A DNA stretch of 20,240 bases from an uncultured Corynebacterium sp. (GTDB lineage: Bacteria > Actinomycetota > Actinomycetes > Mycobacteriales > Mycobacteriaceae): contig NZ_CALUAK010000038.1 in assembly GCF_943914015.1 (NCBI RefSeq), positions 1 to 20,240 of the forward strand, in the 5' to 3' direction. This document shows, in pieces, positions 1 to 6,792 of the stretch (positions are counted from its first letter, which is position 1; the number at the start of each line of letters is the position of its first letter). The notes below the pieces were generated by a model, which had not been told where the DNA came from, searched no databases, and was given only the letters and a program-made list of their open reading frames with translations. The translations under genes were made by a program, and so were the position numbers.

Positions 1-278
1 GCGGGTAACCGGAAGTTAAGGAAATCATCATGGACCACTTCGACCGCCGCCGAGGAGGTTTCTTGTGTGATTTTGGCAGCTAGTTTTGCGTCCACTTCAA
101 CTGCCGTTATCGCCCTCCCCAAGTGGGCCATCGGGTGAGTGAGGGCACCGCTTCCTGGTCCGATCTCAATGATGGGGCCGGAGGTTTGTTTCACAAGGTC
201 GATGATGGAGTTGATGATCTTGTGGTTGGTGAGAAAATTTTGGCCATGCTCGTGACGGCCGTGTCCGTATGCAGACAT
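1..278 (-). CDS. erm(X): Erm(X) 23S rRNA adenine-N6 methyltransferase, 5' part (runs off window)
   Basis: The reverse strand reads MSAYGHGRHEHGQNFLTN and continues through the SAM-binding motif I (IIEIGPGSGALT, about residues 37-48) to a DDFLNF stretch at the window edge, 92 codons in all. This matches my recollection of Erm(X), the corynebacterial MLS-B resistance enzyme of about 284 residues. The family dimethylates A2058 of 23S rRNA using SAM and blocks macrolides, lincosamides and streptogramin B. The ATG at 278 is preceded by AAGGAG at 287-292 (9-nt spacing). Upstream lie a leader peptide and an attenuator. The gene is cut by the window, so whether it is intact cannot be judged here. Family identity is near certain. 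Confidence 0.95.
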   Translation of the reverse strand, partial: MSAYGHGRHEHGQNFLTNHKIINSIIDLVKQTSGPIIEIGPGSGALTHPMAHLGRAITAVEVDAKLAAKITQETSSAAVEVVHDDFLNFRLP

Positions 279-285
279 CAGGTGT

Positions 286-334
286 GCTCCTTGGATTTGA
301 AAGGGAGCCGGGCATGAGAAATAGCCGCCCGGCT
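286..334 (-). promoter_or_regulatory. erm(X) translational attenuator with two exclusive RNA stems
   Basis: In the transcript AGCCGGGC (334-327) pairs perfectly with GCCCGGCU (313-306), 8 bp. Alternatively GCUCC (308-304) pairs with GGAGC (290-286), which is part of the erm(X) Shine-Dalgarno site. The two stems share bases 306-308, so they exclude each other. One hides the ribosome binding site and the other leaves it free. This is the layout expected for translational attenuation; the pairing is seen in sequence, the switching is inferred from other erm genes. Confidence 0.65.
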
Positions 335-377
335 AAAGGACCGGAGCGGTTTTTAACCTACGGGGTAGGAAACCGCC

Positions 378-425
378 TTAGCGGTTGGTGCGCAACCGCA
401 AGAAAGCGGTACCTAAAATCAACAT
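378..425 (-). CDS. ermLP: erm(X) leader peptide (15 aa)
   Basis: Reverse-strand ORF MLILGTAFLRLRTNR ending in TAA, 99 nt upstream of the erm(X) start. It closely resembles the known Erm(X) leader peptide. It contains an Arg-Leu-Arg segment (residues 10-12); +x+ motifs of this kind are known macrolide-dependent ribosome arrest sequences in Erm leaders. Stalling here would refold the downstream RNA and free the erm(X) ribosome binding site. The stop codon lies in the loop of a hairpin, AACCGC (386-381 on the RNA strand) with GCGGUU (376-371). No Shine-Dalgarno site precedes it; the promoter -10 box is only 7 nt upstream of the ATG, so the leader may be translated from a leaderless mRNA. Confidence 0.85.
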   Translation of the reverse strand: MLILGTAFLRLRTNR

Positions 426-432
426 GGGTCTA

Positions 433-438
433 ATTATA
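433..438 (-). promoter_or_regulatory. erm(X) leader promoter, extended -10 (TGATATAAT)
   Basis: On the minus strand a perfect TATAAT is preceded by TG with a one-base gap, an extended -10 element. Seven bases separate it from the leader ATG at 425, so transcription may begin at or within a few bases of the start codon. No good -35 box is visible at 16-18 bp; that region (about 455-461) is where the neighbouring IS remnant begins. Confidence 0.6.
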
Positions 439-460
439 TCATTTAAATTCGCGGGTGATA

Positions 461-711
461 TGAAGGGCCCAGGTTTTGTTCCGTTTGAGTAGATGTGAAA
501 ATCTTCGAACATGCCGAAGAAGTTTGATCAGGAGGCGAAGGACCGTGTGGTCCGCCTCGTGGAAGCTCGCATTCTGGCGGAGAATATTTCGATGCAGAAA
601 GCCTGCAAGATCGTGGCACCAAAGCTGGGCTTTCGTGGCACACAGCGAGGCAATGGACGCAGGCCGCTCGACGTGAAGGACGCGTTAGTGAACGGTTGTC
701 TGAGGGAACCA
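461..711 (+). pseudogene. Truncated IS3-family element: left end and orfA remnant
   Basis: An orfA-type transposase start (MPKKFDQEAKDRVVRLVEAR...) begins with ATG at 511 and reads well to KLG near 630. Restoring one base between 630 and 631 recovers VSWHTARQWTQAARREGRVS, the expected helix-turn-helix continuation of IS3-family OrfA proteins. The present gene therefore has a one-base deletion. The reading stops resembling a transposase after about 711, and no orfB follows, so the element is truncated. Its outer end is probably near 461, where TGAAGGGCCC starts, directly behind the erm(X) promoter; that end is inferred, since the partner inverted repeat is missing. Such IS elements often flank resistance genes in corynebacteria. 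Confidence 0.7.
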
Positions 712-864
712 GGGGGAGTCGCCTGCGGAGCGCACGACGCGGTTTTCGACGAGGTCTGCGACGTGGTGGAGGAATTGGGTGACGGATTCGGTGGTGAAGT
801 GCGCCAGCGTGATGTTGTTGACTTCCATGCCAAGGCGAACGGCTGACAGCGGCTTGGTGGCCAT
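685..864 (-). CDS. Small hypothetical protein (59 aa), 3' end overlaps IS remnant
   Basis: The ATG at 864 follows a clear ribosome binding site (TAGGAG, 7 nt upstream). The product begins MATKPLSAVRLGMEVNNITL and has a helical segment ESVTQFLHHVADLVENR around residues 26-42. I do not recognise the family. Its last seven or so codons (FPQTTVH) are read from the antisense of the IS3 orfA fragment, so the original C terminus was probably longer and was replaced when the IS remnant was joined here. It lies 112 bases downstream of the serine recombinase gene in the same direction, and could be the last gene of that transcript or have its own promoter. Confidence 0.5.
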   Translation of the reverse strand: MATKPLSAVRLGMEVNNITLAHFTTESVTQFLHHVADLVENRVVRSAGDSPWFPQTTVH

Positions 865-976
865 GTTTTCACTCCTAGAGGTGGTGTTCGGGTCGTTTCT
901 GCCCAACACCTTACGGGCCGGGTGTGCACTTTCTGACCGTGTTTCCACCTGGGGGTTTCGTTTCGCGCAGACTCGT

Positions 977-1549
977 TTACTTAGTATCGTCCACCTCACG
1001 GATAGCCCTGTAGATGGTTTGCCGGGAGACGTTGAAGGACCTGGCGACTGACTTCACTGACTGGCCGTTCTCGACCAATAGCGCAGCCTGTTGCTTCTGC
1101 TCTTTACTGAGCTTCGGCTTCGGGCCCGCAACTCGTCCCTGTGCTCGGGCATGGGCGACGCCCTCGCGAGTGCGCTGAATAAGGAGGTCACGCTCCCACT
1201 CAGCTAGAGAAGCCATGATGTTGACCACGACCTTATCTGCAGGACGGGATGTGTCCAGAGCAGGATCAAGGACCCGGACATTGATGTCCCGGTCAGCTAG
1301 GTCGGAGATAGTAGTGACGGTTTCGACCATGTTGCGGCCCAGCCGGTCTAGCCGGGTCACGACCAAGGTATCGGCCGGCCTCATGTAGGCGAGGGCATCA
1401 TCGAGGCCGGGGCGAGACCACTTGGCACCACTAATGGTGTCGCTGTAGATATGCTTAGGGTCGCAACCAGCGTCGATGAGGGCCTTGCTTTGCGTGTCCA
1501 GCGACTGCCCCTGTCGCGAGGTCGAGACGCGCGCATATCCAATCAACAT
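977..1549 (-). CDS. Serine recombinase, resolvase/invertase family (190 aa)
   Basis: The protein begins MLIGYARVSTSRQ with the catalytic serine at residue 9 and Arg7 beside it. The conserved LDRLGRN block supplies Asp68, Arg69 and Arg72. A long E helix follows (IMASLAEWERDLLIQRTREGV), and the C terminus holds a helix-turn-helix (VKSVARSFNVSRQTIYRAIRE, about 164-184). Length and layout match Tn3 resolvases and Hin/Pin invertases, so it is probably active. The family cuts DNA through a 5'-phosphoserine link and resolves or inverts segments. The start codon lies 2 bases after the hsdR stop, so it is co-transcribed and likely translationally coupled with the restriction genes. No res or inversion site was recognised in the window, and the true substrate is unknown. 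Confidence 0.9.
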   Translation of the reverse strand: MLIGYARVSTSRQGQSLDTQSKALIDAGCDPKHIYSDTISGAKWSRPGLDDALAYMRPADTLVVTRLDRLGRNMVETVTTISDLADRDINVRVLDPALDTSRPADKVVVNIMASLAEWERDLLIQRTREGVAHARAQGRVAGPKPKLSKEQKQQAALLVENGQSVKSVARSFNVSRQTIYRAIREVDDTK

Positions 1550-1551
1550 AC

Positions 1552-4500
1552 CTACTCACCTGTCAGTTCTTCCTCGGTCACGCTGAGGTCAGCAGGCAAC
1601 GCGCCGTCGATGACGTAGGTGCGTAGCAGCTTGTCCAGCAGAGCACGGACCTTGAACTTCGACACCCTTGCTCCGGTGTCTTCCGTGAAGTACGCCGCCG
1701 CCAGGTCAAGGTCAATTGATGCCTTTAAGTCATCGAAACGCCCATACTCGTTGATGGTTGCCGCCGTGACCCGGGCGTCGAGTATCCGTCGCAGCTGCGC
1801 CATGTCCAGCCCTAGACATTCATGCAGTCGTACCAGCTGTCGGTCGCGCTCGGTGATGCGGTACTCGTTGATGTAGTCGTGCACTGTCTTGCCTGGTTGC
1901 AGGGTCACGTCACCTGCTTGGAGGTCGTGCAGCCAACGGTTAGCGTAGCGCTGGTCATCCTGACTCAGGCGGGCGAAGCTGGCATGCAGCTGTTCCAGCA
2001 GGTCATCGAGCACATCCTGCGGCACGCCGTCCTGGAGGGCCTTGAGGTACTTCTTGAACTTGCTGTTGAGGTACTCGGCATCAATGCGGTCGGTGTCGAT
2101 GTGCTTGATGTGCACGTCAATGTCGAAGGGTGCATCCTCAGGCGACTGCTCTGAGTCGTCGCCTGCCTTGCCGAGCTCCTTGTAACGGGTCACCAGCGTG
2201 GTGTAGGTGTCCTCGGTAAGTTCCACCACGATAGGCTCCGTCAGGGCATCGAAGTAGTAGGTGTCCTTGTCCGAGGTGAAGCCCTGCACCTGCGCGGCCT
2301 GAAGTTCCCGGTACATGCGGTTGAAGGTCTTGGCGAACTCGCCTTGGTCTGCCTCAAGGTCGGGTAGCTGCGAGAAGTCCGGCTGGCCGGTCTTCGGGTC
2401 GGTAAACAGCGCCTCGATGGTAGCGAAGCACTCGTTGATGGATGTGAGGTGGTCATCGAGGTGGTCCACGAACAGGCCGAGGGGTCGGTCGCCGGAGTAG
2501 AGCTTTACCGCCCGGTCGATGTTGTCCCGCATAGTGTGCGGCCTGCGGTAGTAACGGATGGACCCGAAGGGCTTTTCCGGGCCGAAGATGCGGTTGGTGC
2601 GCGAAAAAGCCTGGATGATGGACTCGTACTCGATCACCTTATCCAGATAGAGGGTGTTGAGCCACTTGGAGTCGAAGCCGGTGAGCATCTGGTCCACCAC
2701 GATGAGCAGGTCGATGTGTTGGCTGCGGTCGTCGAGGAAGGCCTTGGTGTTGTAAGGCTTCTTGTGGGCTAGGCGCTTGGAGACGTCCTTTTTGAACTCA
2801 TCATGGGTCGGCATGGTGAAGTGCTGGCCGTAGGTGTTGTTGTAGTCGCGGAGAATCTCCAGCAGGCCGTCTTCCTTGAGCAGTTGATTGTCCCCGGTGT
2901 TGTCGATGTTGGGGTCAAACAGTGCTGTGACCTTGATGTGAGGGTACTGCTTCTTGAAGATGCGGTAGTACTCCACGGCCTCGGGAATGCTGGAAGTCGC
3001 TAGGATGGCATGGAACATGCTGTTGCGGCTGAGCTGCATCCAATGCTCGTTGATGTCGCTGGCGACAGCCTCGCGGTGGTTTGCCTTCTCATACTGGGTC
3101 GTTGGCAGGTAGTCCTCGATGCCCTTGGTCACACGCTTATAGGTGCTGTTGCCCTTATCGTCTTTTTCCAGCTCATAGATAGAGGCCATAGGGATCTGCT
3201 TCTTGTCCATGAACTTGCTGTAGACTGCCGCCTTCTGCGGGTCTGTCAGCGCTTCCTCTACGGTCTTGGCCTTGGCCGCCTGGAGGGCGACCACGGTGCG
3301 CACGTCATGCGTCCTGAAAGTCTCCACCATTTCAGGGTCGAAGCTCAACACGTTTTTATCGCGGATGCCGTCGGCAATTGAGTAGCGGTGTAGCTCATTG
3401 CCGAACAGTGTGGCCGTGGTGGAATGCTTCTTCTGGTTTTCGTCATGGATGGGCGTGCCGGTAAAGCCGAAGAACAGCGCGTTCGGCAGGGTGTGCTTGA
3501 CGGAGGCGAGCATGTCACCGAAGGTGGTGCGGTGCGCCTCATCGACGATGAAGACCACGCGCTTGGAACGGATGAGGTCCAGGTCAGCTGTCTTCATCGT
3601 CTCAGGATTGACGCGGCTCATCTTGTGCAGTGAGGTCACGATGAGAGTGGAGCGCTTGTCCTTGAGCAGCGTTGCCAGGTTGGCAGCACTGGAGGTGTCC
3701 TCCACCGCGATGCTGTCGCCACCGTAGCTGACGTAGTTCTCCAGCGACTGCGTGCCCAGCTCAACACGGTCAAGCAAGAACACCACCTTGTCGGCGTTGT
3801 GGGAGTCAGCGATGAGCTGAGCGGTCTTGAAGCTGGTAATCGTCTTGCCGGAGCCGGTGGTGTGCCAGATGTAGCCGCCCAACTGGTCGCCACTGTCCCA
3901 GTCGTGACGGTCCACACGGTCAGCGATACGCGAGGCCGCATAGTACTGGTAGGAACGCATCGCCAGCAAGTTGCCAGAGGCACGGTCTGCGACGGTGTAG
4001 AAGCCGATGAGCTGGTGCGCCATCGGAATGGACAGCAGCGCACGTGCCACGTCGTCCCATTGGTTGATCGGCTCGTTGTTGAAGTCTGCCCAGTGGAAGA
4101 AGTAGTCCGGGTTGAATTTGCCTGCCCCCGGGTTGGCGAAGTAAATCGTCTCTTCTGGGGTCATGGCGACGAAGATTTGCACCAGGGAGAAGATTCCCTG
4201 GTAGACGCCCTCATGGGCGTATTTGGTTATCTGGTTCGCACCTTGGGAGACCGGCGCACCGGAGCGCTTCAGCTCGATGTGGAAGACCGGCATACCGTTG
4301 ATGAGCAGCATCAAGTCGCCACGTCGGGTGGGCAGCAGCTCATTGGCGGTCTGGAAGCGCGGCTGGACGGCAATCTGGTAGCGCGACTGGCCACCGGCAA
4401 TCTCTAGGCGGTCGTAGATTTTCAGGCTGATCTCAGAGCCGAAGTTTGCCGCCTGCGGTGCATCTCGGGTAATGGTCACGGTGCGACCGTTGATGAACTC

Positions 4501-4746
4501 GTTGAGCGCCAGCGGGGTGCGCAGGTTGTTGACCTGCTCGATGATTTGCGCCATCTCGCCTTCGGTGAGCGGCACGTCGCCTAGCAGGTCACGGCCCCGG
4601 TTGTTGGCGTAAAGAATGTCCGCCCAGTTGTCGATGAGCTGCTGCTCTGTCGGGAAACGCAGCAGTTCCTTGCTCCAGCCGTGGCGGGTGAGCAGGTCGA
4701 TGAGCGCAGCCTCGAATTCAGCCTCAGAACGAAATGGTGTGGTCAT
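1552..4746 (-). CDS. hsdR: Type I restriction enzyme R subunit (HsdR, 1064 aa)
   Basis: This is the ATP-driven DNA translocase and endonuclease subunit of a type I restriction system. The N-terminal nuclease motif is visible as RGDLMLLINGMPVFHIELKR (Asp, then E-x-K; about residues 141-160). The helicase motor shows Walker A TTGSGKT, the DEAH box in VFIVDEAHRTTFG, motif III GFTGTPI and motif VI QAFSRTNR. Length fits EcoR124-like HsdR (about 1,040 residues), and no frameshift is seen. Start ATG at 4746 is preceded by TAAGGAGCAGTT, which also holds the hsdS stop codon, so hsdS and hsdR are one transcript. The partner methylase gene hsdM is not in the window. Without an M subunit HsdR cannot be assembled into a cleaving complex, so activity depends on an hsdM elsewhere. 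Confidence 0.95.
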   Translation of the reverse strand: MTTPFRSEAEFEAALIDLLTRHGWSKELLRFPTEQQLIDNWADILYANNRGRDLLGDVPLTEGEMAQIIEQVNNLRTPLALNEFINGRTVTITRDAPQAANFGSEISLKIYDRLEIAGGQSRYQIAVQPRFQTANELLPTRRGDLMLLINGMPVFHIELKRSGAPVSQGANQITKYAHEGVYQGIFSLVQIFVAMTPEETIYFANPGAGKFNPDYFFHWADFNNEPINQWDDVARALLSIPMAHQLIGFYTVADRASGNLLAMRSYQYYAASRIADRVDRHDWDSGDQLGGYIWHTTGSGKTITSFKTAQLIADSHNADKVVFLLDRVELGTQSLENYVSYGGDSIAVEDTSSAANLATLLKDKRSTLIVTSLHKMSRVNPETMKTADLDLIRSKRVVFIVDEAHRTTFGDMLASVKHTLPNALFFGFTGTPIHDENQKKHSTTATLFGNELHRYSIADGIRDKNVLSFDPEMVETFRTHDVRTVVALQAAKAKTVEEALTDPQKAAVYSKFMDKKQIPMASIYELEKDDKGNSTYKRVTKGIEDYLPTTQYEKANHREAVASDINEHWMQLSRNSMFHAILATSSIPEAVEYYRIFKKQYPHIKVTALFDPNIDNTGDNQLLKEDGLLEILRDYNNTYGQHFTMPTHDEFKKDVSKRLAHKKPYNTKAFLDDRSQHIDLLIVVDQMLTGFDSKWLNTLYLDKVIEYESIIQAFSRTNRIFGPEKPFGSIRYYRRPHTMRDNIDRAVKLYSGDRPLGLFVDHLDDHLTSINECFATIEALFTDPKTGQPDFSQLPDLEADQGEFAKTFNRMYRELQAAQVQGFTSDKDTYYFDALTEPIVVELTEDTYTTLVTRYKELGKAGDDSEQSPEDAPFDIDVHIKHIDTDRIDAEYLNSKFKKYLKALQDGVPQDVLDDLLEQLHASFARLSQDDQRYANRWLHDLQAGDVTLQPGKTVHDYINEYRITERDRQLVRLHECLGLDMAQLRRILDARVTAATINEYGRFDDLKASIDLDLAAAYFTEDTGARVSKFKVRALLDKLLRTYVIDGALPADLSVTEEELTGE

Positions 4747-4755
4747 AACTGCTCC

Positions 4756-5916
4756 TTAGATGAACATCCGTTGCAGCAGCGCCGCCTTGGCCTGCTTAAG
4801 GGACTCGATGTACTTGGCCTCGGTAGCAATGAGCGTGTCCAGCCGTGTAAACACCGCACCGATGGCCTGCTGTTCTTCGAGGGTTGGTGGGAACAAAAAA
4901 TGCATCTTCGCAAACATCCCGCCCGTAATTTGGTTGATGGTGGCACCCATTGATTTCGCAACTTGAGACTCGAAGAGTTCAGTATCGAATAGGGCGCTCA
5001 TGAAATGAGGCTGTTTGCTTCGAATACCAGTCATGAATGCACCGATGACCGTCGGCGGAAGTTCCCCCCTCACCAACGCATGCTTTCCGATAAGAGCGCG
5101 GGAGCCGTTTCGGACGACCATAATAATGTCGTTTGGCTTGACATTTTGTACGTTCACGACGCCGGAGCGGACATACACACAATCATCAAAGGCAAGCGTA
5201 GCGTCTTTCACATTGCTTGACCGAAGTACCAGAGTGCCCCCATTCTTCACAACATCGCCTGGTGAATAGGTCAGCCCACTGAAATATTCAACGTGATCAT
5301 TCAACGAGCTTTCTTTCCACTCACCGTCGAAGCCATCCAGCCGCAGCTCCGGCACCGTCTGGCCCTCCTGCGGGAACATCCGCTGCATGAGCGCAGTCTT
5401 GGCCTGCTGCAGAGCTTGGTGCTTCTTGGTGTGCTGGTTGATGGCATCGTCGAGGTTGGTGAAGATAGCGCCGATGGCCTGCTGTTCTTCGAGAGTGTGC
5501 GGAATGGAGATATCTGCGCTGTTGATGGTCTGGCTAGTCAGACTAGGTAACCCGGTTGCAGTATTCTTCGCCATCCAATCGACTTGCAATACTGATGCGT
5601 AGAAGAACGCTAGGTCAGTCTCTTGGTTCGGAACAACGTAGAACAACGTGTCAACAGTCCAGAAGGGAGCTTTCAGGATGTATGGCTTGCTGATGGTGCC
5701 CTTTCGACCGATGCCTACGGCGTCCTCATCGTGAGAAAGAGCTTGGTCCACTGACACCATGTAGCCACCGGTCCCGTAGACGGGAATACAACCTTCCCCC
5801 AGATGCTTGTAGTCACGACCGTTGTGGAGAGCTGAGACTGCACCAATACTGGTCGTCTTCCACGCACCGTCGAACCCCTCCAGGCGCAGTGCGGGCACGT
5901 TGCGGGTTTTCTGCAA
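4756..5916 (-). CDS. hsdS: Type I restriction specificity subunit (HsdS, 386 aa), 5' end doubtful
   Basis: HsdS recognises the two halves of a bipartite DNA target and bridges the M and R subunits. The protein has the normal two-fold layout: target domain 1 (about 15-140), a conserved helical spacer beginning LEEQQAIGAIF and ending LMQRMF (about 142-182), target domain 2 (about 190-340), and a second copy of the helical block. Each half opens with a similar motif, PALRLEGFDGAW and PELRLDGFDGEW. The only start in frame near the conserved N terminus is a TTG at 5916 with no ribosome binding site, and a stop lies 15 bases upstream. One extra base near 5917 would join it to an upstream frame beginning ATG at 5954 (MTSQLRLSSKIA), so a frameshift or truncation is likely. 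It is followed 9 bases later by hsdR. Confidence 0.85.
   Translation of the reverse strand: MQKTRNVPALRLEGFDGAWKTTSIGAVSALHNGRDYKHLGEGCIPVYGTGGYMVSVDQALSHDEDAVGIGRKGTISKPYILKAPFWTVDTLFYVVPNQETDLAFFYASVLQVDWMAKNTATGLPSLTSQTINSADISIPHTLEEQQAIGAIFTNLDDAINQHTKKHQALQQAKTALMQRMFPQEGQTVPELRLDGFDGEWKESSLNDHVEYFSGLTYSPGDVVKNGGTLVLRSSNVKDATLAFDDCVYVRSGVVNVQNVKPNDIIMVVRNGSRALIGKHALVRGELPPTVIGAFMTGIRSKQPHFMSALFDTELFESQVAKSMGATINQITGGMFAKMHFLFPPTLEEQQAIGAVFTRLDTLIATEAKYIESLKQAKAALLQRMFI
4859..5493 (-). repeat. 23-bp direct repeat inside hsdS (4859-4881 and 5471-5493)
   Basis: An identical 23-base stretch occurs at 4859-4881 and 5471-5493 in the same orientation, encoding EEQQAIGA in the two conserved helical blocks. 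Flanking sequence is also similar between the halves (for example the PxLRLxGFDGxW coding segments near 5322-5351 and 5866-5895). Such repeats give homologous recombination a way to delete or exchange a target recognition domain. Confidence 0.8.
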
Positions 5917-5950
5917 CTCGCAATTTTGGAGCTAAGCCGCAATTGTGAAG

Positions 5951-6698
5951 TCATCGGACGCAGAGTGTGTTTTTAAACCCGCCCGGAACTCGCCTCTGCA
6001 GCCACAACGCGTACGCACCTACGAAGACCGTGATGTCGATCAATACCGGTACCACGTACTCGTTCGCTAGGTCGTTCTCTCGGTCCTCGTTGGCAACGGC
6101 GTGCACGATGCCGTGGACTGCGATGTGCGCCCACACCCTGCCCCTTTTCTAGAAGATCCTGACAAAGAGGAAACCGCTGGCGGTGGGGTAGAGCACCTGG
6201 CACGGATTCTCCGTACGTGTCATGTCGCCGCCGTGGATCAGGTTCACCATGCGCCCCAGGCTGAACGTGAGCGAGGAAACGAGCATCTCGATTGTGGGTG
6301 CGCATCGCCTGGAAGAGGAGACCGTGGAAGATCAGTTCCTCAAGAAAACCTCCACGCACAGCATTGCACCTATAAGGCAGGCTATTTCATTGCCTGGGCG
6401 GTTGAGCTGAGCCCCGAACTACAGTGGACCGTGAACAGGATAATGAAGGGGACGTAGTGGAGGAACTGCGTGGCAAACACGTGGGGAGGGCGCAAGCCGT
6501 AGTGCTTGCGCCCATTATTTCTCGCACGAAGATAAGGAGCATGCAGGAGAGGGTGGCCAGGACTGGCAGCGTGATGCCTTTCTCGACACTGAGGGATCGC
6601 GAGAGCTCGTCGCCAAGAGAAACTGCGACACCGTAGATTGCAATCCACATCAGTGCGAAGGCAATCTCGTTTTTCGCTGTAGTTTCTCTGCGTTTCAC
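5951..6698 (-). pseudogene. CPBP-family intramembrane metalloprotease, degraded
   Basis: Pieces of one CPBP (CAAX protease and bacteriocin-processing) protein appear in successive frames. The N-terminal membrane part (KRRETTAKNEIAFALMW, then TLPVLATLSCMLLIFVR) starts near a GTG at 6698. It continues in another frame as RKHYGLRPP...FLHYVPFIILFTV, then FLEELIFHGLLFQAM, then LVSSLTFSLGRMVNLIHGG...LYPTASGFLFV, followed by a TAG at 6149-6151 and VWAHIAVHGIVHAVANED. At least three frameshifts and one stop break the gene. Motif residues are also altered: EELIFHG instead of the usual EExxxR, and FSLGR where a histidine is expected. Its total span of about 250 codons fits the family. It follows the ABC transporter genes in the same direction. 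Confidence 0.8.
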
Positions 6699-6792
6699 AA
6701 TCGTTGCACAGTGAGGCGAATCCACGTTGAACCTTTTTGACGAATGGCCTTGAGGCCAGAGCTTTCCTGCAATCTGGCGCAGTGGAGTCGCT

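Noticed and set aside
511..846. 111-codon forward ORF taken as a whole protein
   Set aside because: Only its first 40 or so codons resemble transposase OrfA; the rest is out of frame after a one-base deletion and overlaps an oppositely oriented small ORF.
6740..6760. GGCCT-TG-AGGCC palindrome as terminator of the ABC operon
   Set aside because: Loop of only two bases and no convincing T run on the minus strand.
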